The notes beneath the pieces were generated by a model that was not told where the DNA came from, made no database searches, and saw only the letters and a list, made by a program, of their open reading frames with translations. From positions 636,960 to 700,959 of the forward strand of contig NZ_CANMFD010000003.1 of NCBI RefSeq assembly GCF_947496995.1: a stretch of 64,000 nt of DNA. Direction: 5' to 3'. Below are positions 50,940 to 63,200 of this stretch, one piece after another (within the stretch, counting starts at the first letter, position 1; every line of letters starts with the position of its first letter). Origin of the DNA: an uncultured Roseibium sp. (GTDB lineage: Bacteria > Pseudomonadota > Alphaproteobacteria > Rhizobiales > Stappiaceae). Position numbers and translations under genes: made by a program.

Positions 50940-51758
50940 TCAATATCCCTCTATAGCGGTGAATGCACCGCTTGAAAGGCAGTCCGACAGGCAGTCGGCC
51001 AATGAAAATTCCGAAGTCTTTTCCAGGGCCGAGGCAGCGGCCTCCCCCAGTGTGGTGCCTTCGAACAAGGCACTTAAGAACACTTCCCCGCCCGGCCGCA
51101 ACAAAAAGACACCGACATCCATGTCCGGCCGGGTGACCAGCACTGATTGCGGCGCGTCGAGATCAATGCTGTCCGCGGTGTCCGTTGCAAACCTGTTGGC
51201 GCGCACGAGATCCAGAACCGGCCATTTCGAGGTGACGACGGCAGCCGCGGGATGGCGAGCGAACCTGACCCCCGCGATCTTGTCCGGCGCAACCGCGCTC
51301 AACTCTGCAGGATTGAGCGGCGTAGCGTCTGCGGCGTGATAGGCCTGAAGCCAGGCCCATTCCACCCGGGCCACATCAGCCAGGTAAGGATAGGCCGCGA
51401 GCGGCGGGAAACGTTCCAGGAAATCGGCGAACGCGCCGCCATACCACATGAGCACCGGCGTCTCAGGCGGATGGCGGGTCACGAAGGCGCGCGCCAGGGC
51501 GTTGAAATAGTCTTCCCCCAACAGGGATAAGATAGCTGGAAAGCTCTGACCGAGGGCTTCACTGAGACTGACGATGACATTGTTGCGGTAGACGTTGAAA
51601 CGCTTCGGAGCAGCCTTGCCATCCGGACCGACAAGCCCTGCCGGCGGTGCGGCTTCGGGATCGAGCAAGGCCTCGCTGAATTCCCGGGAACCGGGTGCGG
51701 CTCCGGCGTCGGTCGACTCGCTCCTGTCAGAAGACGGCTTTGGCGCGGCCATTGTCAC
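50940..51758 (-). CDS. DUF2063 family partner of MNIO maturase (BufC-like)
   Basis: The 272-residue protein begins with a DUF2063-type domain ([58 protein letters not shown]) and continues with an alpha/beta region. Members of this family accompany MNIO enzymes and probably bring the precursor peptide to the enzyme. Its GTG start overlaps the stop of the MNIO gene as GTGA; an ATG two codons in is an alternative. Confidence 0.85.
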   Translation of the reverse strand: MTMAAPKPSSDRSESTDAGAAPGSREFSEALLDPEAAPPAGLVGPDGKAAPKRFNVYRNNVIVSLSEALGQSFPAILSLLGEDYFNALARAFVTRHPPETPVLMWYGGAFADFLERFPPLAAYPYLADVARVEWAWLQAYHAADATPLNPAELSAVAPDKIAGVRFARHPAAAVVTSKWPVLDLVRANRFATDTADSIDLDAPQSVLVTRPDMDVGVFLLRPGGEVFLSALFEGTTLGEAAASALEKTSEFSLADCLSDCLSSGAFTAIEGY

Positions 51759-52651
51759 ACCGCGCGCCTCAGGCCGGGTTCCGCCACCCGCGCAAGAATC
51801 TGTTCCGCCGCCTTGACCTGCGCGAACAGGACAGGCCAGGCGGGAACCTCATTGTCCCATTCGATCAGGGTCGGCAGCGGGCCGTTGTTTTCGACGACGC
51901 GCTCGTAAAGGCTCCAGACGGCGGCATCGACCTCGCGGTCGTGCGCATCGATCAGCAGTGGCAGACCGGCGTCATCGGTATCGGGGGCATGTCCGCCCAG
52001 ATGGATTTCACCGACTGCGTGGAGGGGAAAATCTTCAAGATAATCCTCCGCCGACTGCTGGTGATTGGTGCAGGAAACATGGACATTATTGACGTCGAGA
52101 AGCAGCCCGCAGCCGGTTCGGCGCGTGATCTGCTTCAGGAAATCCAGTTCGCTCATCGTGCTTTGTTCAAAGGCGATGTAGGTCGAGGGGTTTTCAAGAA
52201 GCATCTGCCGCCCGACGGTTTCCTGGACCGCGTCGACGTGATCGCACACCCGCTCGAGCGCCGCGTCGTCATAGGGAACCGGCAGAAGATCGTTGAAATA
52301 GGCCGTGTCATGGGTCGACCAGGCCAGATGTTCGGAAAAAAGGCCCGGCTCGTACCGCCGGTTCAGCTCCGCGAGGCGCTGCAGATGCGCCTTGTTCAGG
52401 GGCTGTTCGCCGCCGATGGAAAGACCGACGCCATGAAGCGACAACGGATAGTCATGCCGGATCGCTTCCAGCTGACGGTGAGGCGGCCCGCCCGCCCCCA
52501 TATAGTTCTCCGCATGGACCTCGAAGAAGCCGACGTCAGCGCGCTCCGCCAGAATCTCGGCGATATGCTCCGGCTTGAGGCCCGCTCCGGCACGCGCCGG
52601 GATTGCGGCATCGACACGGGTCAGTCGGGATGGCGAGGCCTTGGAAGTCAT
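51755..52651 (-). CDS. bufB: MNIO family (DUF692) bufferin maturase (BufB-like)
   Basis: The 298-residue protein is a DUF692/MNIO TIM-barrel enzyme, a multinuclear iron oxygenase that modifies cysteines in RiPP precursors. Expected metal-ligand and core segments are present: [52 protein letters not shown], and [14 protein letters not shown] lies 7 nt before the ATG. It stands 69 bp after the precursor gene and overlaps bufC. Its probable substrate is the four-cysteine peptide encoded at 52721-53020. Confidence 0.92.
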   Translation of the reverse strand: MTSKASPSRLTRVDAAIPARAGAGLKPEHIAEILAERADVGFFEVHAENYMGAGGPPHRQLEAIRHDYPLSLHGVGLSIGGEQPLNKAHLQRLAELNRRYEPGLFSEHLAWSTHDTAYFNDLLPVPYDDAALERVCDHVDAVQETVGRQMLLENPSTYIAFEQSTMSELDFLKQITRRTGCGLLLDVNNVHVSCTNHQQSAEDYLEDFPLHAVGEIHLGGHAPDTDDAGLPLLIDAHDREVDAAVWSLYERVVENNGPLPTLIEWDNEVPAWPVLFAQVKAAEQILARVAEPGLRRAV

Positions 52652-52720
52652 GACGGGCTCCAGAGCGGAAAACAGATATCAGGCAGACGGGTGAAACGCC
52701 GTCTGCCCGAGAAGGCCGGA

Positions 52721-53020
52721 TCAGGCTTTCGGCAGATCCCGCTTCAGTTCGGTCAGGGAACCGTGGCGATCGCCGGGGACATCCATGGTCACGCAGGTAC
52801 CCTTGGGAACGAGCGTCCAGGCATTGCCCTGATAGTCGACCGTTGACGTTCCTGCGCAAGTGGTGCCGGCACCGGCCTTGCAGTCGTTCTGGCCCTTCAG
52901 AGAGACGCCGTAACACTTCTCCTTGGCCTGCGCGTGAGCCGGCACGGTGGACGAAAGACCGGCAACCGCGGTCGCAACGGCACCGGCGACAATCGCCGCG
53001 GACATCGCTTTATGCTTCAT
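52721..53020 (-). CDS. bufA: DUF2282 bufferin precursor peptide (BufA-like, exported RiPP)
   Basis: The 99-residue protein has a long alanine-rich signal peptide ([14 protein letters not shown], cleavage near PAHAQA) and a mature part with four cysteines: C36 in [12 protein letters not shown]47 in QNDCKAG, C55 in GTTCAGT and C76 in KGTCVTM. This is the DUF2282 pattern of bufferins, exported peptides whose cysteines are modified by an MNIO enzyme and which bind copper in the periplasm. AGAGGAG precedes the ATG. It is the first gene of a four-gene operon that matches the Caulobacter gigABCD order. Confidence 0.92.
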   Translation of the reverse strand: MKHKAMSAAIVAGAVATAVAGLSSTVPAHAQAKEKCYGVSLKGQNDCKAGAGTTCAGTSTVDYQGNAWTLVPKGTCVTMDVPGDRHGSLTELKRDLPKA

Positions 53021-53627
53021 CTTGTACTCCTCTGGTCGTTCCTCGGATCCTGTATCGGCCGTGACGCCTGCAAAGCAGCCCGGCTACAGGGTTTAAATGA
53101 ACGTCTTGACGATAAATAGGAAATCAAACGCATGTTACTCTCTTGCGAGCCACACTAAGAAATCTTTAAGAGACGCAACATTCTTACCCAAAAAGCTCCG
53201 GATTCGACAATTCAGGACGAATGGCACTTTTTGCGCGAAACAATTATAATACCTGCTACAAGAAACGCTCTTGCTCCTGACTGAGAAATCTGTCATGGTC
53301 GCGCCGCCTGTAATAGGACAGCGATGCTGTCCCATTTACTGCGGACCTACCGGCGATTGACGATGCCGGGCCAGGAGCAGCGGACAGGCTGACCATTCTG
53401 CAAATCCGGGGAGGATTTGCGAAGCGGCGAGACGGAAAGTTTCGACAGCGGAAACACCGCTGTGTCATTGCGACGGTTGGTTTTCACGGACCGGCGCAGT
53501 AAATACAACAACAGAGCCGGGGCAGGAAAGCCAGGGTTCGCCGAGCCGCATTCTTGAAGGAATGCGACCCGAACGGAACCGGACGCTTCATGCCACGGTG
53601 GCACTGGGGTTAACAGTGAGGGCGCAC
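53021..53627. other. 607-bp divergent region between bufferin operon and gltB
   Basis: Short frames here have no recognisable features. The left part is AT-rich with TATAAT-like sequence at about 53247-53252 (plus strand). The bufA promoter should lie at about 53060-53160 on the minus strand. No clear operator for a copper or ECF regulator could be assigned. Confidence 0.5.
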
Positions 53628-56600
53628 ATGAGAAAAACGGAGCTGACGACCAGCACAGCCATCGAGGCAGGCGGAGTGGATTTGAAAACCACCGCCACAC
53701 TTGCCGATCGACTGTACACGGCCGCCGACAAGGGGCTCTATGACAGTGCGCGCGAACACGATGCCTGCGGTGTTGGCTTCGTCGCCCATATGAAGGGCGT
53801 GAAATCTCACCGGATCATCGCGGACGGCCTGCAGGTTCTGGAAAACCTGACCCACCGCGGTGCGGTCGGCGCCGACCCGCTCATGGGCGACGGCGCGGGC
53901 ATGCTGGTGCAGATCCCGCATGACTTCTTCAAAGAGGAAATGCAGAAAGCCGGTACCACCCTGCCGGCCTTCGGCGACTATGGCGTCGGCTTCATCTTCA
54001 TGCCGCAGGACCCTTCCCTGCGTGCCCGCTGCGAAGACATCATCGAAAGCATCATCGAGGAAGAAGGCAAGGAGCTGATCGGCTGGCGCGACGTTCCCGT
54101 CGACAATTCCTCGCTCTCCAAGTCTCCCGACATCGCCGCGACCGAACCGAACTCCCGTCAGGTCTTCATCCGCAAGACCAACGGCGATGATCCGGATTCC
54201 TTCGAACGCCGGCTTTACGTGCTGCGCAAGGTGATTTCCAACCGGGTGCGCGCCGAGACCGATGCGGTCGGCAAAGGCTTTTATATCGTCTCGCTCTCCA
54301 GCCGCACCATCGTCTACAAGGGCATGTTCCTGGCCTATCAGCTCGGCGCCTATTACGCCGACCTGAAGGACGAGCGCTTCACCTCGGCGCTTGCCCTGGT
54401 GCACCAGCGCTTCTCCACCAACACATTCCCGTCCTGGGACCTGTCCCATCCTTACCGGATGGTCGCCCATAACGGCGAGATCAATACGCTGCGCGGCAAC
54501 GTCAACTGGATGGCGGCCCGTCAGGCCTCCGTTTCCTCGGCGCTGCTGGGGGACGATATCTCCAAGCTGTGGCCGATCTCCTATGAAGGCCAGTCCGATA
54601 CCGCGTGCTTCGACAACGCGCTGGAATTCCTCGTCATGGGCGGTTACTCGCTCGCTCACGCGGCCATGATGCTGATCCCGGAAGCCTGGGCCGGCAACCC
54701 GCTGATGGACGACAACCGCCGCGCCTTTTACGAATACCACGCCGCACTGATGGAGCCGTGGGACGGCCCGGCCGCCGTTGCCTTCACCGATGGCCGCCAG
54801 ATCGGCGCGACGCTTGACCGTAACGGCCTGCGTCCGGCCCGATACATCGTCACCAACGACGACTATGTCATCATGTCTTCTGAAGTCGGCGTTCTGCCGG
54901 TCGAAGAAGAACGCATCCAGCAGAAATGGCGCCTGCAGCCGGGCAAGATGCTGCTGATCGACCTGGAAGAAGGCCGGATCGTCTCTGACGACGAGATCAA
55001 GCGCCAGCTGTCGACCGCCAATCCCTACAAGGACTGGCTGCACCGCTCGCAAATCGTTCTGGAAGATCTGCCGGGCGTGCGCCAGCGCGCGCCGGTCGCC
55101 GGCGAAAGCCTGCTCGATCGTCAGCAGGCCTTCGGCTACACTCAGGAAGACATCAAGCTTCTGATGACGCCCATGGCCACCGTCGGCCAGGAAGCCATCG
55201 GTTCCATGGGAACGGACACGCCGATCTCGGCCCTGTCCGACAAGTCAAAGCCGCTTTACACCTATTTCAAGCAGAACTTCGCCCAGGTCACCAACCCGCC
55301 GATCGATCCGATCCGCGAAGAGCTGGTGATGAGCCTGGTCTCCTTCATCGGCCCGCGCCCGAATCTCTTCGACCTGGAAGGCATGTCGACCTCCAAGCGT
55401 CTGGAAGTGCGTCAGCCGATCCTTACCAACGAGGACCTGGAGAAAATCCGCGCCATCGGCGACATCGCCGACAACCAGTTCTCCGCCAAGACGCTGGACA
55501 TCACCTATAATGCCGAAAAGGGCGCCGGCGGCATGGCGGGCGCAGTTGAGGAACTGTGCGAGCGCGCCGAAAAGGCGGTCACGGACGGGTACAACATCAT
55601 CATCCTGTCCGACCGGCTGATCAGCCGGTCGCGGATCGCGATCCCGGCCCTGCTCGCCACGGCCGCCGTGCATCATCACCTCATCCGCAAGGGTCTCAGG
55701 ACCTCTGTCGGCCTGGTGGTGGAAACCGGCGAAGCCCGCGAAGTCCATCACTTCTGCGTTCTGGCCGGTTACGGCGCCGAGGCCATCAACCCCTATCTCG
55801 CCTTCGAAACGCTGCTCTCCATGCATATGGAGATGGACTTCCCGCAGGAAGTCGATCAGCACGAGGTCGTCTACCGCTACATCAAGTCCATCGACAAGGG
55901 CATCCTGAAGGTCATGTCCAAGATGGGCATCTCGACCTACCAGTCCTATTGCGGCGCGCAGATCTTCGACGCCATCGGCCTGTCGTCGCAATTCGTGAAG
56001 AAATATTTCTTCGGCACCGCCACCATGATCGAGGGGATCGGGCTCGAGGAAGTTGCCGAGGAGACAGTCCTGCGCCATGCCGAGGCTTTCGGCGATGTCG
56101 CCATCCTGCGCCGCTCGCTGGATGTCGGCGGCGAATACGCTTTCCGGACCCGCGGCGAAAGCCACATGTGGACGCCGGATTCGGTCGCCACGCTTCAGCA
56201 TGCGGTGCGTTCGGCCCTGCCGGACATGTACCGGGCCTTCGCCAAACAGGTGAACGAGGAAAGCGGTCGCTACGCCATCCGCGGATTGTTCCGCATCAAG
56301 AGCGCGGAAGAGACCGGCCGCAAGCCCATCGACATCTCCGAAGTGGAACCGGCGGAAAGCATCGTAAAGCGCTTCGTCACCGGCGCCATGTCCTTCGGCT
56401 CCATTTCTCGCGAGGCCCATACCACGCTTGCGATGGCCATGAACCGGATCGGCGGCAAGTCGAACACCGGTGAAGGCGGTGAGGAGCCCGAGCGCTTCAA
56501 TCCGCTGCCCGATGGTTCGATGAACCCGCAGCGTTCCGCCATCAAGCAGGTTGCTTCCGGCCGCTTCGGCGTGACCAGCGAATATCTGGTCAACGCCGAC

Positions 56601-58355
56601 ATGATCCAGATCAAGGTCGCCCAGGGTGCAAAGCCCGGCGAAGGCGGACAGTTGCCGGGCCACAAGGTGGATGCGGTCATCGCCAAGGTGCGCCACTCAA
56701 CGCCGGGCGTCGGCCTGATTTCGCCGCCCCCGCACCATGACATCTATTCCATTGAGGATCTGGCGCAGCTCATCTACGACCTGAAGAACGTCAATCCGCA
56801 GGCGGACATCTCTGTCAAGCTGGTGTCCGAGGTCGGTGTCGGCACGGTTGCCGCGGGTGTCGCCAAGGCAAGAGCGGACCATATCACCGTCTCCGGCTAC
56901 GACGGCGGCACGGGCGCTTCTCCGCTCACCTCCATCAAGCACGCCGGGTCGCCCTGGGAAATCGGCCTTGCCGAAACCCAGCAGACCCTGGTGCTGAACG
57001 GCCTGCGCTCGCGCATCGCCCTTCAGGTGGACGGCGGATTGCGCACCGGACGCGACGTCATTGTCGGCGCACTCCTCGGCGCGGACGAATTCGGCTTCTC
57101 GACGGCACCGCTGATCGCCGCCGGGTGCCTGATGATGCGCAAATGCCATCTCAACACCTGCCCGGTCGGCATCGCCACCCAGGATCCTGTTCTGCGCAAG
57201 CGGTTCAAGGGCACGCCGGAACATGTCATCAACTACTTCTTCTTCGTCGCCGAGGAAGTGCGTGAGCTGATGGCCGGGCTCGGTGTCTCCAAACTGGAAG
57301 ATCTTGTCGGCCGCTCCGATTTCCTCGACAAGAACGCGGCGCTCGAACACTGGAAAGCCAGGGGGCTCGACTTTTCCCGGATCTTCTTCCAGCCGGAAGC
57401 CGCACCGGAAGAAATCCGCTGGACAATGCGCCAGCAGCATCCGATCGACGATATTCTCGATCGCCGCCTGATCGCGGCGGCCATGCCGGCTCTGGAAAAT
57501 CTGGAGCCGACCGTGATCGAGGAAACCATCTGTTCGGTCGACCGGTCGGTGGGCGCCATGCTCTCCGGCGAGATCGCCAAGCGCTACGGCAACAAGGGGC
57601 TCAAGCGGCCGGACACCCTGAAGATCAACCTGAAGGGAACCGCGGGCCAGGCCTTCGGTGCCTTCGTCGCACGCGGCGTCACCATCGATCTGGCCGGCGA
57701 TGCCAACGACTATGTCGGCAAGGGTCTGTCGGGCGGCAAGCTCATCGTGCGTCCGCCTGAAAACACCCGCATCGTCGCGGAAAATTCGATCATCGTCGGC
57801 AACACCGTCCTGTATGGCGCCACCGAAGGGGAGTGTTACTTCCGCGGCGTGGCGGGCGAACGCTTCGCTGTCCGCAACTCCGGCGCCATTGCCGTTGTGG
57901 AAGGCGTGGGCGACCACGGCTGCGAATACATGACCGGCGGTGTCGTCGTGGTTATCGGCCAGACCGGACGCAACTTCGCGGCCGGCATGTCCGGCGGCAT
58001 TGCCTATGTCCTCGACGAGGACGGCACCTTCGGGTCCCGCTGCAACCTGGCCATGGTCGAGCTGGAACCGGTGACCGAGGAAGACGACCTCCTTGAAAAG
58101 CTGCACCACCATGGCGGCGACATCGAGCACAAGGGCCGGGTCGACCTGTCCTGCGACATGTCCCGCCACGACGACGAACGCCTGCGCCAGATGCTCGCCA
58201 AGCATCTGGAACTGACCGGCTCCGCGAAGGCGGAGGCCATCCTGAACGACTGGTCGACCTACCGGCCCAAGTTCGTGAAGGTGATGCCGGTCGAATACCG
58301 CCGCGCGCTTCGTGAAATGGAAGACCAGCGGCTCGGCATGGTCGCGGCCGAATAA
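53628..58355 (+). CDS. gltB: glutamate synthase (NADPH) large subunit
   Basis: The 1575-residue protein has all GOGAT domains: N-terminal glutaminase with nucleophile C47 in [12 protein letters not shown] (exposed by removal of a 46-residue propeptide), the central domain, the FMN-binding synthase domain ([19 protein letters not shown]), the iron-sulfur motif [12 protein letters not shown] (3Fe-4S) and the C-terminal beta-helix (GGSLVGGN-type repeats, here [19 protein letters not shown]). It makes glutamate from 2-oxoglutarate and glutamine with GltD. ATG at 53628 has GAGGG upstream; a frame extending to 53562 lacks support. gltD follows after 86 bp. Confidence 0.97.
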   Translation: MRKTELTTSTAIEAGGVDLKTTATLADRLYTAADKGLYDSAREHDACGVGFVAHMKGVKSHRIIADGLQVLENLTHRGAVGADPLMGDGAGMLVQIPHDFFKEEMQKAGTTLPAFGDYGVGFIFMPQDPSLRARCEDIIESIIEEEGKELIGWRDVPVDNSSLSKSPDIAATEPNSRQVFIRKTNGDDPDSFERRLYVLRKVISNRVRAETDAVGKGFYIVSLSSRTIVYKGMFLAYQLGAYYADLKDERFTSALALVHQRFSTNTFPSWDLSHPYRMVAHNGEINTLRGNVNWMAARQASVSSALLGDDISKLWPISYEGQSDTACFDNALEFLVMGGYSLAHAAMMLIPEAWAGNPLMDDNRRAFYEYHAALMEPWDGPAAVAFTDGRQIGATLDRNGLRPARYIVTNDDYVIMSSEVGVLPVEEERIQQKWRLQPGKMLLIDLEEGRIVSDDEIKRQLSTANPYKDWLHRSQIVLEDLPGVRQRAPVAGESLLDRQQAFGYTQEDIKLLMTPMATVGQEAIGSMGTDTPISALSDKSKPLYTYFKQNFAQVTNPPIDPIREELVMSLVSFIGPRPNLFDLEGMSTSKRLEVRQPILTNEDLEKIRAIGDIADNQFSAKTLDITYNAEKGAGGMAGAVEELCERAEKAVTDGYNIIILSDRLISRSRIAIPALLATAAVHHHLIRKGLRTSVGLVVETGEAREVHHFCVLAGYGAEAINPYLAFETLLSMHMEMDFPQEVDQHEVVYRYIKSIDKGILKVMSKMGISTYQSYCGAQIFDAIGLSSQFVKKYFFGTATMIEGIGLEEVAEETVLRHAEAFGDVAILRRSLDVGGEYAFRTRGESHMWTPDSVATLQHAVRSALPDMYRAFAKQVNEESGRYAIRGLFRIKSAEETGRKPIDISEVEPAESIVKRFVTGAMSFGSISREAHTTLAMAMNRIGGKSNTGEGGEEPERFNPLPDGSMNPQRSAIKQVASGRFGVTSEYLVNADMIQIKVAQGAKPGEGGQLPGHKVDAVIAKVRHSTPGVGLISPPPHHDIYSIEDLAQLIYDLKNVNPQADISVKLVSEVGVGTVAAGVAKARADHITVSGYDGGTGASPLTSIKHAGSPWEIGLAETQQTLVLNGLRSRIALQVDGGLRTGRDVIVGALLGADEFGFSTAPLIAAGCLMMRKCHLNTCPVGIATQDPVLRKRFKGTPEHVINYFFFVAEEVRELMAGLGVSKLEDLVGRSDFLDKNAALEHWKARGLDFSRIFFQPEAAPEEIRWTMRQQHPIDDILDRRLIAAAMPALENLEPTVIEETICSVDRSVGAMLSGEIAKRYGNKGLKRPDTLKINLKGTAGQAFGAFVARGVTIDLAGDANDYVGKGLSGGKLIVRPPENTRIVAENSIIVGNTVLYGATEGECYFRGVAGERFAVRNSGAIAVVEGVGDHGCEYMTGGVVVVIGQTGRNFAAGMSGGIAYVLDEDGTFGSRCNLAMVELEPVTEEDDLLEKLHHHGGDIEHKGRVDLSCDMSRHDDERLRQMLAKHLELTGSAKAEAILNDWSTYRPKFVKVMPVEYRRALREMEDQRLGMVAAE

Positions 58356-58441
58356 CGGGTCAATCGAACGACAGGGCTCTCGGCCGCATTCCGCGGCCGA
58401 TTGCAGCCACTTGAGGACGCACACAGATTGAGGAGGTCACC

Positions 58442-59872
58442 TTGGGGAAGGTAACCGGTTTTTTGGAAATCGACAGGCAGGAGCAGAAGTATCAGCCTGC
58501 GTCTGACCGTATCCGCCATTTCCGCGAATTCACCATTCCGCTGAATGAGCAGGAAGTCGTCAACCAGGCGGCGCGCTGCATGGATTGCGGTATCCCGTTC
58601 TGTCACGGTCCCGACGGATGTCCGGTCAACAACCAGATCCCGGACTGGAACGACCTCGTCTATCAGGGTGACTGGGACATCGCCCTGCGCAACCTGCATT
58701 CGACCAACAACTTTCCCGAATTCACCGGCCGCATCTGCCCGGCGCCGTGCGAGGAAGCCTGCACGCTCAATCTGGAAGATGTGCCGGTCAACATCAAAAG
58801 CGTCGAGCAGGCCATCGCCGACAAGGGCTGGGAAGAAGGCTGGATCGTTCCAGAACCCTCCGCCACCAAGACCGGCATGGCAGTTGCCATCGTCGGATCC
58901 GGTCCGGCCGGCATGGCCGCGGCCCAGCAGCTGGCCCGCGCCGGACATACCGTGCACGTCTACGAGCGCGAGCCGAAAGCCGGTGGCCTGCTGCGCTACG
59001 GCATTCCAGATTTCAAGATGGAAAAGCATTATATCGACCGCCGTGTCAGCCAGTTGGAAGCCGAAGGCGTCAGCTTCCATTACGGCGTCAATGTCGGCGT
59101 GACCGTCAGCCTGGAAGAACTCGCCGAGCGTCATGACGCGGTCATCCTGTGCGCCGGCGCCGAGCGCCCGCGCGACCCGGGTGTCGGCGGCATGGAGCTG
59201 GAAGGCTGCCATTGGGCCATGCCCTATCTGGTTCAGCAGAACCGCCGTGTCGGCGGCGAACCGGAAGGCGACGAGGCACCGATCTGGGCGGGTGGAAAGC
59301 ATGTCGTCGTCATCGGCGGCGGCGACACGGCCTCCGACTGTGTCGGCACGGCCTTCCGTCAGGGCGCTCTGTCCGTCACCCAGCTCGACATCCGGGCCAT
59401 CCCGCCGCTCAAGGAAGACAAGCTCGCCGTCTGGCCCTACTGGCCGACCAAATTCCGGACCTCGTCCTCGCAGGCGGAAGGTGCGGAACGCGAATTCTCC
59501 GCGGCCACCCTCGCCCTTGTCGGCGAAGACGGCAAGGTGACCGGCGTCAAATGCGCCCGCGTCGATGAAAAACGCCGCCCGATCGAAGGCACCGAATTCA
59601 TCCTGCGCGCCGACCTAGTTCTGGCCGCCATCGGCTTTTCCGGCCCGCGGCTCGAAACCTACATCGCTCAGGCAGGTGAAAAGCTCGAACTCGACGGGCG
59701 CACCAACGTGAAGGCTGACACGGAAACCTACAGGACCAGCCTCGACAAGGTCTTCGCCGCCGGCGACGTGCGCAAGGGCCAGTCCCTGGTCGTCTGGGCC
59801 ATCCGAGAAGGCCGCCAGGCGGCCCGTTCCGTCGATGAATTCCTGACCGGCTCCACCGACCTGCCCCGCTAA
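58442..59872 (+). CDS. gltD: glutamate synthase (NADPH) small subunit, TTG start
   Basis: The 476-residue flavoprotein supplies electrons from NADPH to GltB. It has the N-terminal iron-sulfur cysteines ([26 protein letters not shown]), the FAD motif [20 protein letters not shown] and the NADPH motif [17 protein letters not shown]. The start is TTG at 58442, placed by GAGGAGGTCACC just upstream and by the normal family beginning [12 protein letters not shown]. It is transcribed with gltB. Confidence 0.96.
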   Translation: MGKVTGFLEIDRQEQKYQPASDRIRHFREFTIPLNEQEVVNQAARCMDCGIPFCHGPDGCPVNNQIPDWNDLVYQGDWDIALRNLHSTNNFPEFTGRICPAPCEEACTLNLEDVPVNIKSVEQAIADKGWEEGWIVPEPSATKTGMAVAIVGSGPAGMAAAQQLARAGHTVHVYEREPKAGGLLRYGIPDFKMEKHYIDRRVSQLEAEGVSFHYGVNVGVTVSLEELAERHDAVILCAGAERPRDPGVGGMELEGCHWAMPYLVQQNRRVGGEPEGDEAPIWAGGKHVVVIGGGDTASDCVGTAFRQGALSVTQLDIRAIPPLKEDKLAVWPYWPTKFRTSSSQAEGAEREFSAATLALVGEDGKVTGVKCARVDEKRRPIEGTEFILRADLVLAAIGFSGPRLETYIAQAGEKLELDGRTNVKADTETYRTSLDKVFAAGDVRKGQSLVVWAIREGRQAARSVDEFLTGSTDLPR

Positions 59873-60201
59873 CGGCCACACGCGCCCTTTCGCGGTTCCG
59901 ATACGCTTCCCAACGCCCCGGCTTCCCGCCGGGGCGTTCGCCTCGGGAAGGGGAAGGATCAGGATGGCTTGCGAACATATGCTCGGCATCTTGCCGTCAG
60001 GAACGCTCGCGACCCGCTTCATTTCACCATTAATAGATTTCAGTATTTTTCTGACTTTTTTTCCTGTTTTGCCGAAATCGGATAGCTGACGTCTCCGTCG
60101 ATTTCTACCATGCGCTCAAAGCTTTGATGCCTTGAGTCGGTGACTTCGCCGTGCTCGATCTCGGCATCAACGCCGATTCAATTCAGCACTTACAGGCCAC
60201 G
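59873..60201. other. intergenic region with gltD terminator and autotransporter promoter region
   Basis: A strong hairpin lies at 59912-59938. From about 60020 to 60100 the sequence is AT-rich with T-tracts, probably the promoter region of the long gene that follows. No other gene was seen. Confidence 0.5.
59912..59938 (+). terminator. hairpin terminator after gltD
   Basis: AACGCCCCGGC (59912-59922) and GCCGGGGCGTT (59928-59938) form an 11-bp perfect stem with loop TTCCC. No long U-tract follows, but the position 40 bp after the stop fits a terminator. Confidence 0.7.
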
Positions 60202-63200
60202 ATGTATCCGTTACCGGTTGTACGCCCGCAGAAATTCTTCCTCCGCCGTCACACGTCACTTCCTTCCTATGCAATCCCGTGTCGCTCCGCGCTGATGCTT
60301 GCCACAGCACTGACGGGCAGCCTTGTTCTTGTCTCTCCCCTGACGACGCCTGCGCGGGCGCAGAGCCTGACATGGGACACCACCACCGGAGATTCTTCGG
60401 TCGTCGGCGGGTCGGGTACATGGGACGGATCGGCCCAGACCTGGACGGACAACGCCGGCGCCACGAACCAGGCCTGGACACCGGGTGCGCAAGCCATCTT
60501 CGGCGGCACAGCGGGAACCGTCACCGTAAGCGGAGCGCAGACCGTTGGCGGCCTGAGCTTCAATTCGAGCGGTTATACACTGACCGGTGACGCCCTCACC
60601 CTTACCGCAGGGGGCAACGAAATCAATGTCGCCACGGGGACCGCGACCATCAGTTTGCGCCCGTCCGATGGAGCAGGATACGTCGGCATGCGCAAAACCG
60701 GCGGCGGCACGCTGGTCCTGGCGAATTACACCGAAATATACGGGATGATCACCGTCGAAGAGGGAACACTGCGCACCACACAAGTCAATGCACTCAATGG
60801 GACTGGCGATGGGGTCACTGTCAACAGTGGTGCAACCTTCGAGGTCGCGGCTACCCAGTTCATCGATGATTTTGTCGGGAGCGGTAATACAGTAATTGCG
60901 TCCGGACAGACGCTTTCGGTCGGAAGCAATACGACTTCCAGCACCGGTCTCTATTCCGGCGTCATTTCCGGAGCCGGCAACTTCGCGATTTTTGCGGCAA
61001 AGACGTTATCGGGTGACAATACCTTCACAGGTCAGTTGATCGTCGAAATGGGGATGACAACGCTGACCGGCTCGCTGACGACAGACGATATCGTCATCGA
61101 GGATGATTCGTCCTTTGGAGACGGCAATCTGAATGTGGCCGGGAACGGAGACGCGATCAGCGATACCGCGGTGATCAATAACAGCGGCATTCTCACCCTG
61201 ACCGGCAATGACGAAACCATCGGCGCGGTTTTCGGGGCGGGCGATATCAACCTGAATGACAACACGCTCACGACTGGCGATGCCGCCGACCGTGAGATCT
61301 CGGGCGTGATCCAGGGCTCCGGCGGGCTGACCAAACAGGGGGCGGGCACGCTCACGCTCAGCGGCACAAATACCGCCACCGGCACGTTGACCAACAATGC
61401 CGGTACGGTGGTCGCCGGCTCCTGGGCAGGTGATGTCGCCAACAATGCCACTTTCGACCTCACCGGCACCTCGACGATCGGCGGCACCTTCACCAATAAC
61501 GCCGCCGGTTCGGTCACCAACTCCGGTGGTGGTGCGGTGCAATTGACCGGACTGACCACTTTCATCGGCGACGGATCGATCGGCAGCGGAGCCGGGTCGA
61601 TCACGGTCAACACCCAGAATCTGACCTACCGGAACGGGCATTCCGAAATCGGAACCGTGACGTTCAACGTTTCCGATACGATCACGGAAGAGCGGACCGC
61701 CGGACCGAGCTGGTCCGGCACAGGCCACTCCACGAACTTCGCCACCGCCGCGGCGGGCGTCTTCACCACGGGCGGGGATTTCACCACCACCGGTACACTC
61801 ACCCACGCCAGCAGCGCCACGTTGACCGTCAGCGCCGGCGATTCGCTGAGAGCCTCCGCGGTGACCAATGCGAGCGGCTCGACCATCAACGTTCAGACCG
61901 GGGCCAGCCTGGTGGGGACGGGCAACACCGCCAACAATTCCGGCACGGTCAATGTCGCCGGCGGCGGTTCTCTGGTCGAACTGACGGGTGATTACAACAA
62001 TCTCGCCGGAGGCATCGTCAACTTCAATGATGCGAGCACCAAGACGTTCGATGTCCAGGCCGGCGTCATCACCAATGCGGGCACCCTGAATTTCAATACC
62101 GGTTCCACGACAGTCAATTCCGTCGGAGGCGCAATCCAGAACAGTGCAACGGGCGATATCAACATCGCGAACGGAGCAACGCTGAACGCTGCGGGCGACA
62201 CGATCACCAACGCTGGCACGATCGACATGCTGGGGGGCTCTTCTGCCCTGACAGTTGGTACGCTGACCAACGACAACAGCGGGGTGGTCAACGCACGGGG
62301 GACGCTGACCGGGGCCGTGACCAACCAGGGCAGCGCAGATTTCAACATAACCGGCGCCCTGACCGGGGTGACCTCCTTCACCAACACCGGTACGGCGACC
62401 TTCGACATCGCTGGCGGCACGGCCAGTACGATCGGCAGCCTGACCAACACCACGACCGGCGGCTCGGGGACAACAGTCGCCAGTTTGGGAACGCTCAATG
62501 TCACCGGCGCCATCGAAAACGGCCTTGCGAGCGGTGCCGCGGCTTCCGTCATCAGCAATGACTGGACCATAAAAGGCGACACCATCCTCAACCACGCCGG
62601 CGCGACACTCAATTCCAACACAGCCACAAGCTTCCTCGAGGCCACGGGCGGCGACCTGACCAACAACGGCACCATGAACGTGCGCGGACAGGTGAATGCG
62701 GCCACCACCACCAACAGCGGCTCATCCGCGGTCTTCAACGTCACGGGTGCGACGGCGCGGTCCGGCACCGCTGCCTTCGTCAACGAGAACGGCGCGATAC
62801 TCAACATTTCCGGCGGTGCTTTCGACCGCACAAGCCTGAACAACACGTCCGGCGGCTCCGGCTCGACGCTGACGACGGCAGGCGTCCGGATCGTGGCCGG
62901 CGGCGCATTGACGGCTGCAACAGTTTCCAACTCCGGCTCCGGCACGCTCAACAACGCCGGAACCATCACCGGCAATGTCACCAACAGCGCAACGCTCCAT
63001 TCAACCGGAGTGATTACCGGCGACGTGGCAAACACCGGCGCGATGCAACTCGAAGGGACACTGACCGGGTCCTTGACGAACAGCGGAACAGGGACGGTCA
63101 CCCTCACCGGCAACCTGACCGGGGTCACCACGCTGACGCAGAACGGTACGGGGTCTCTGACCGTTTCCGGTGGTGCGACGCTGACAAACTCAAACGGCAT

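Noticed and set aside
53219..53252. Possible sigma-54 promoter (TGGCAC with a later GC) next to TATAAT
   Set aside because: The -12 element does not match TTGC at the required spacing, so only a generic AT-rich promoter region can be claimed.
53610..58424. Long minus-strand frames inside gltB (up to 575 codons)
   Set aside because: gltB is unambiguous on the plus strand; the opposite frames are open only because of GC-rich third positions.
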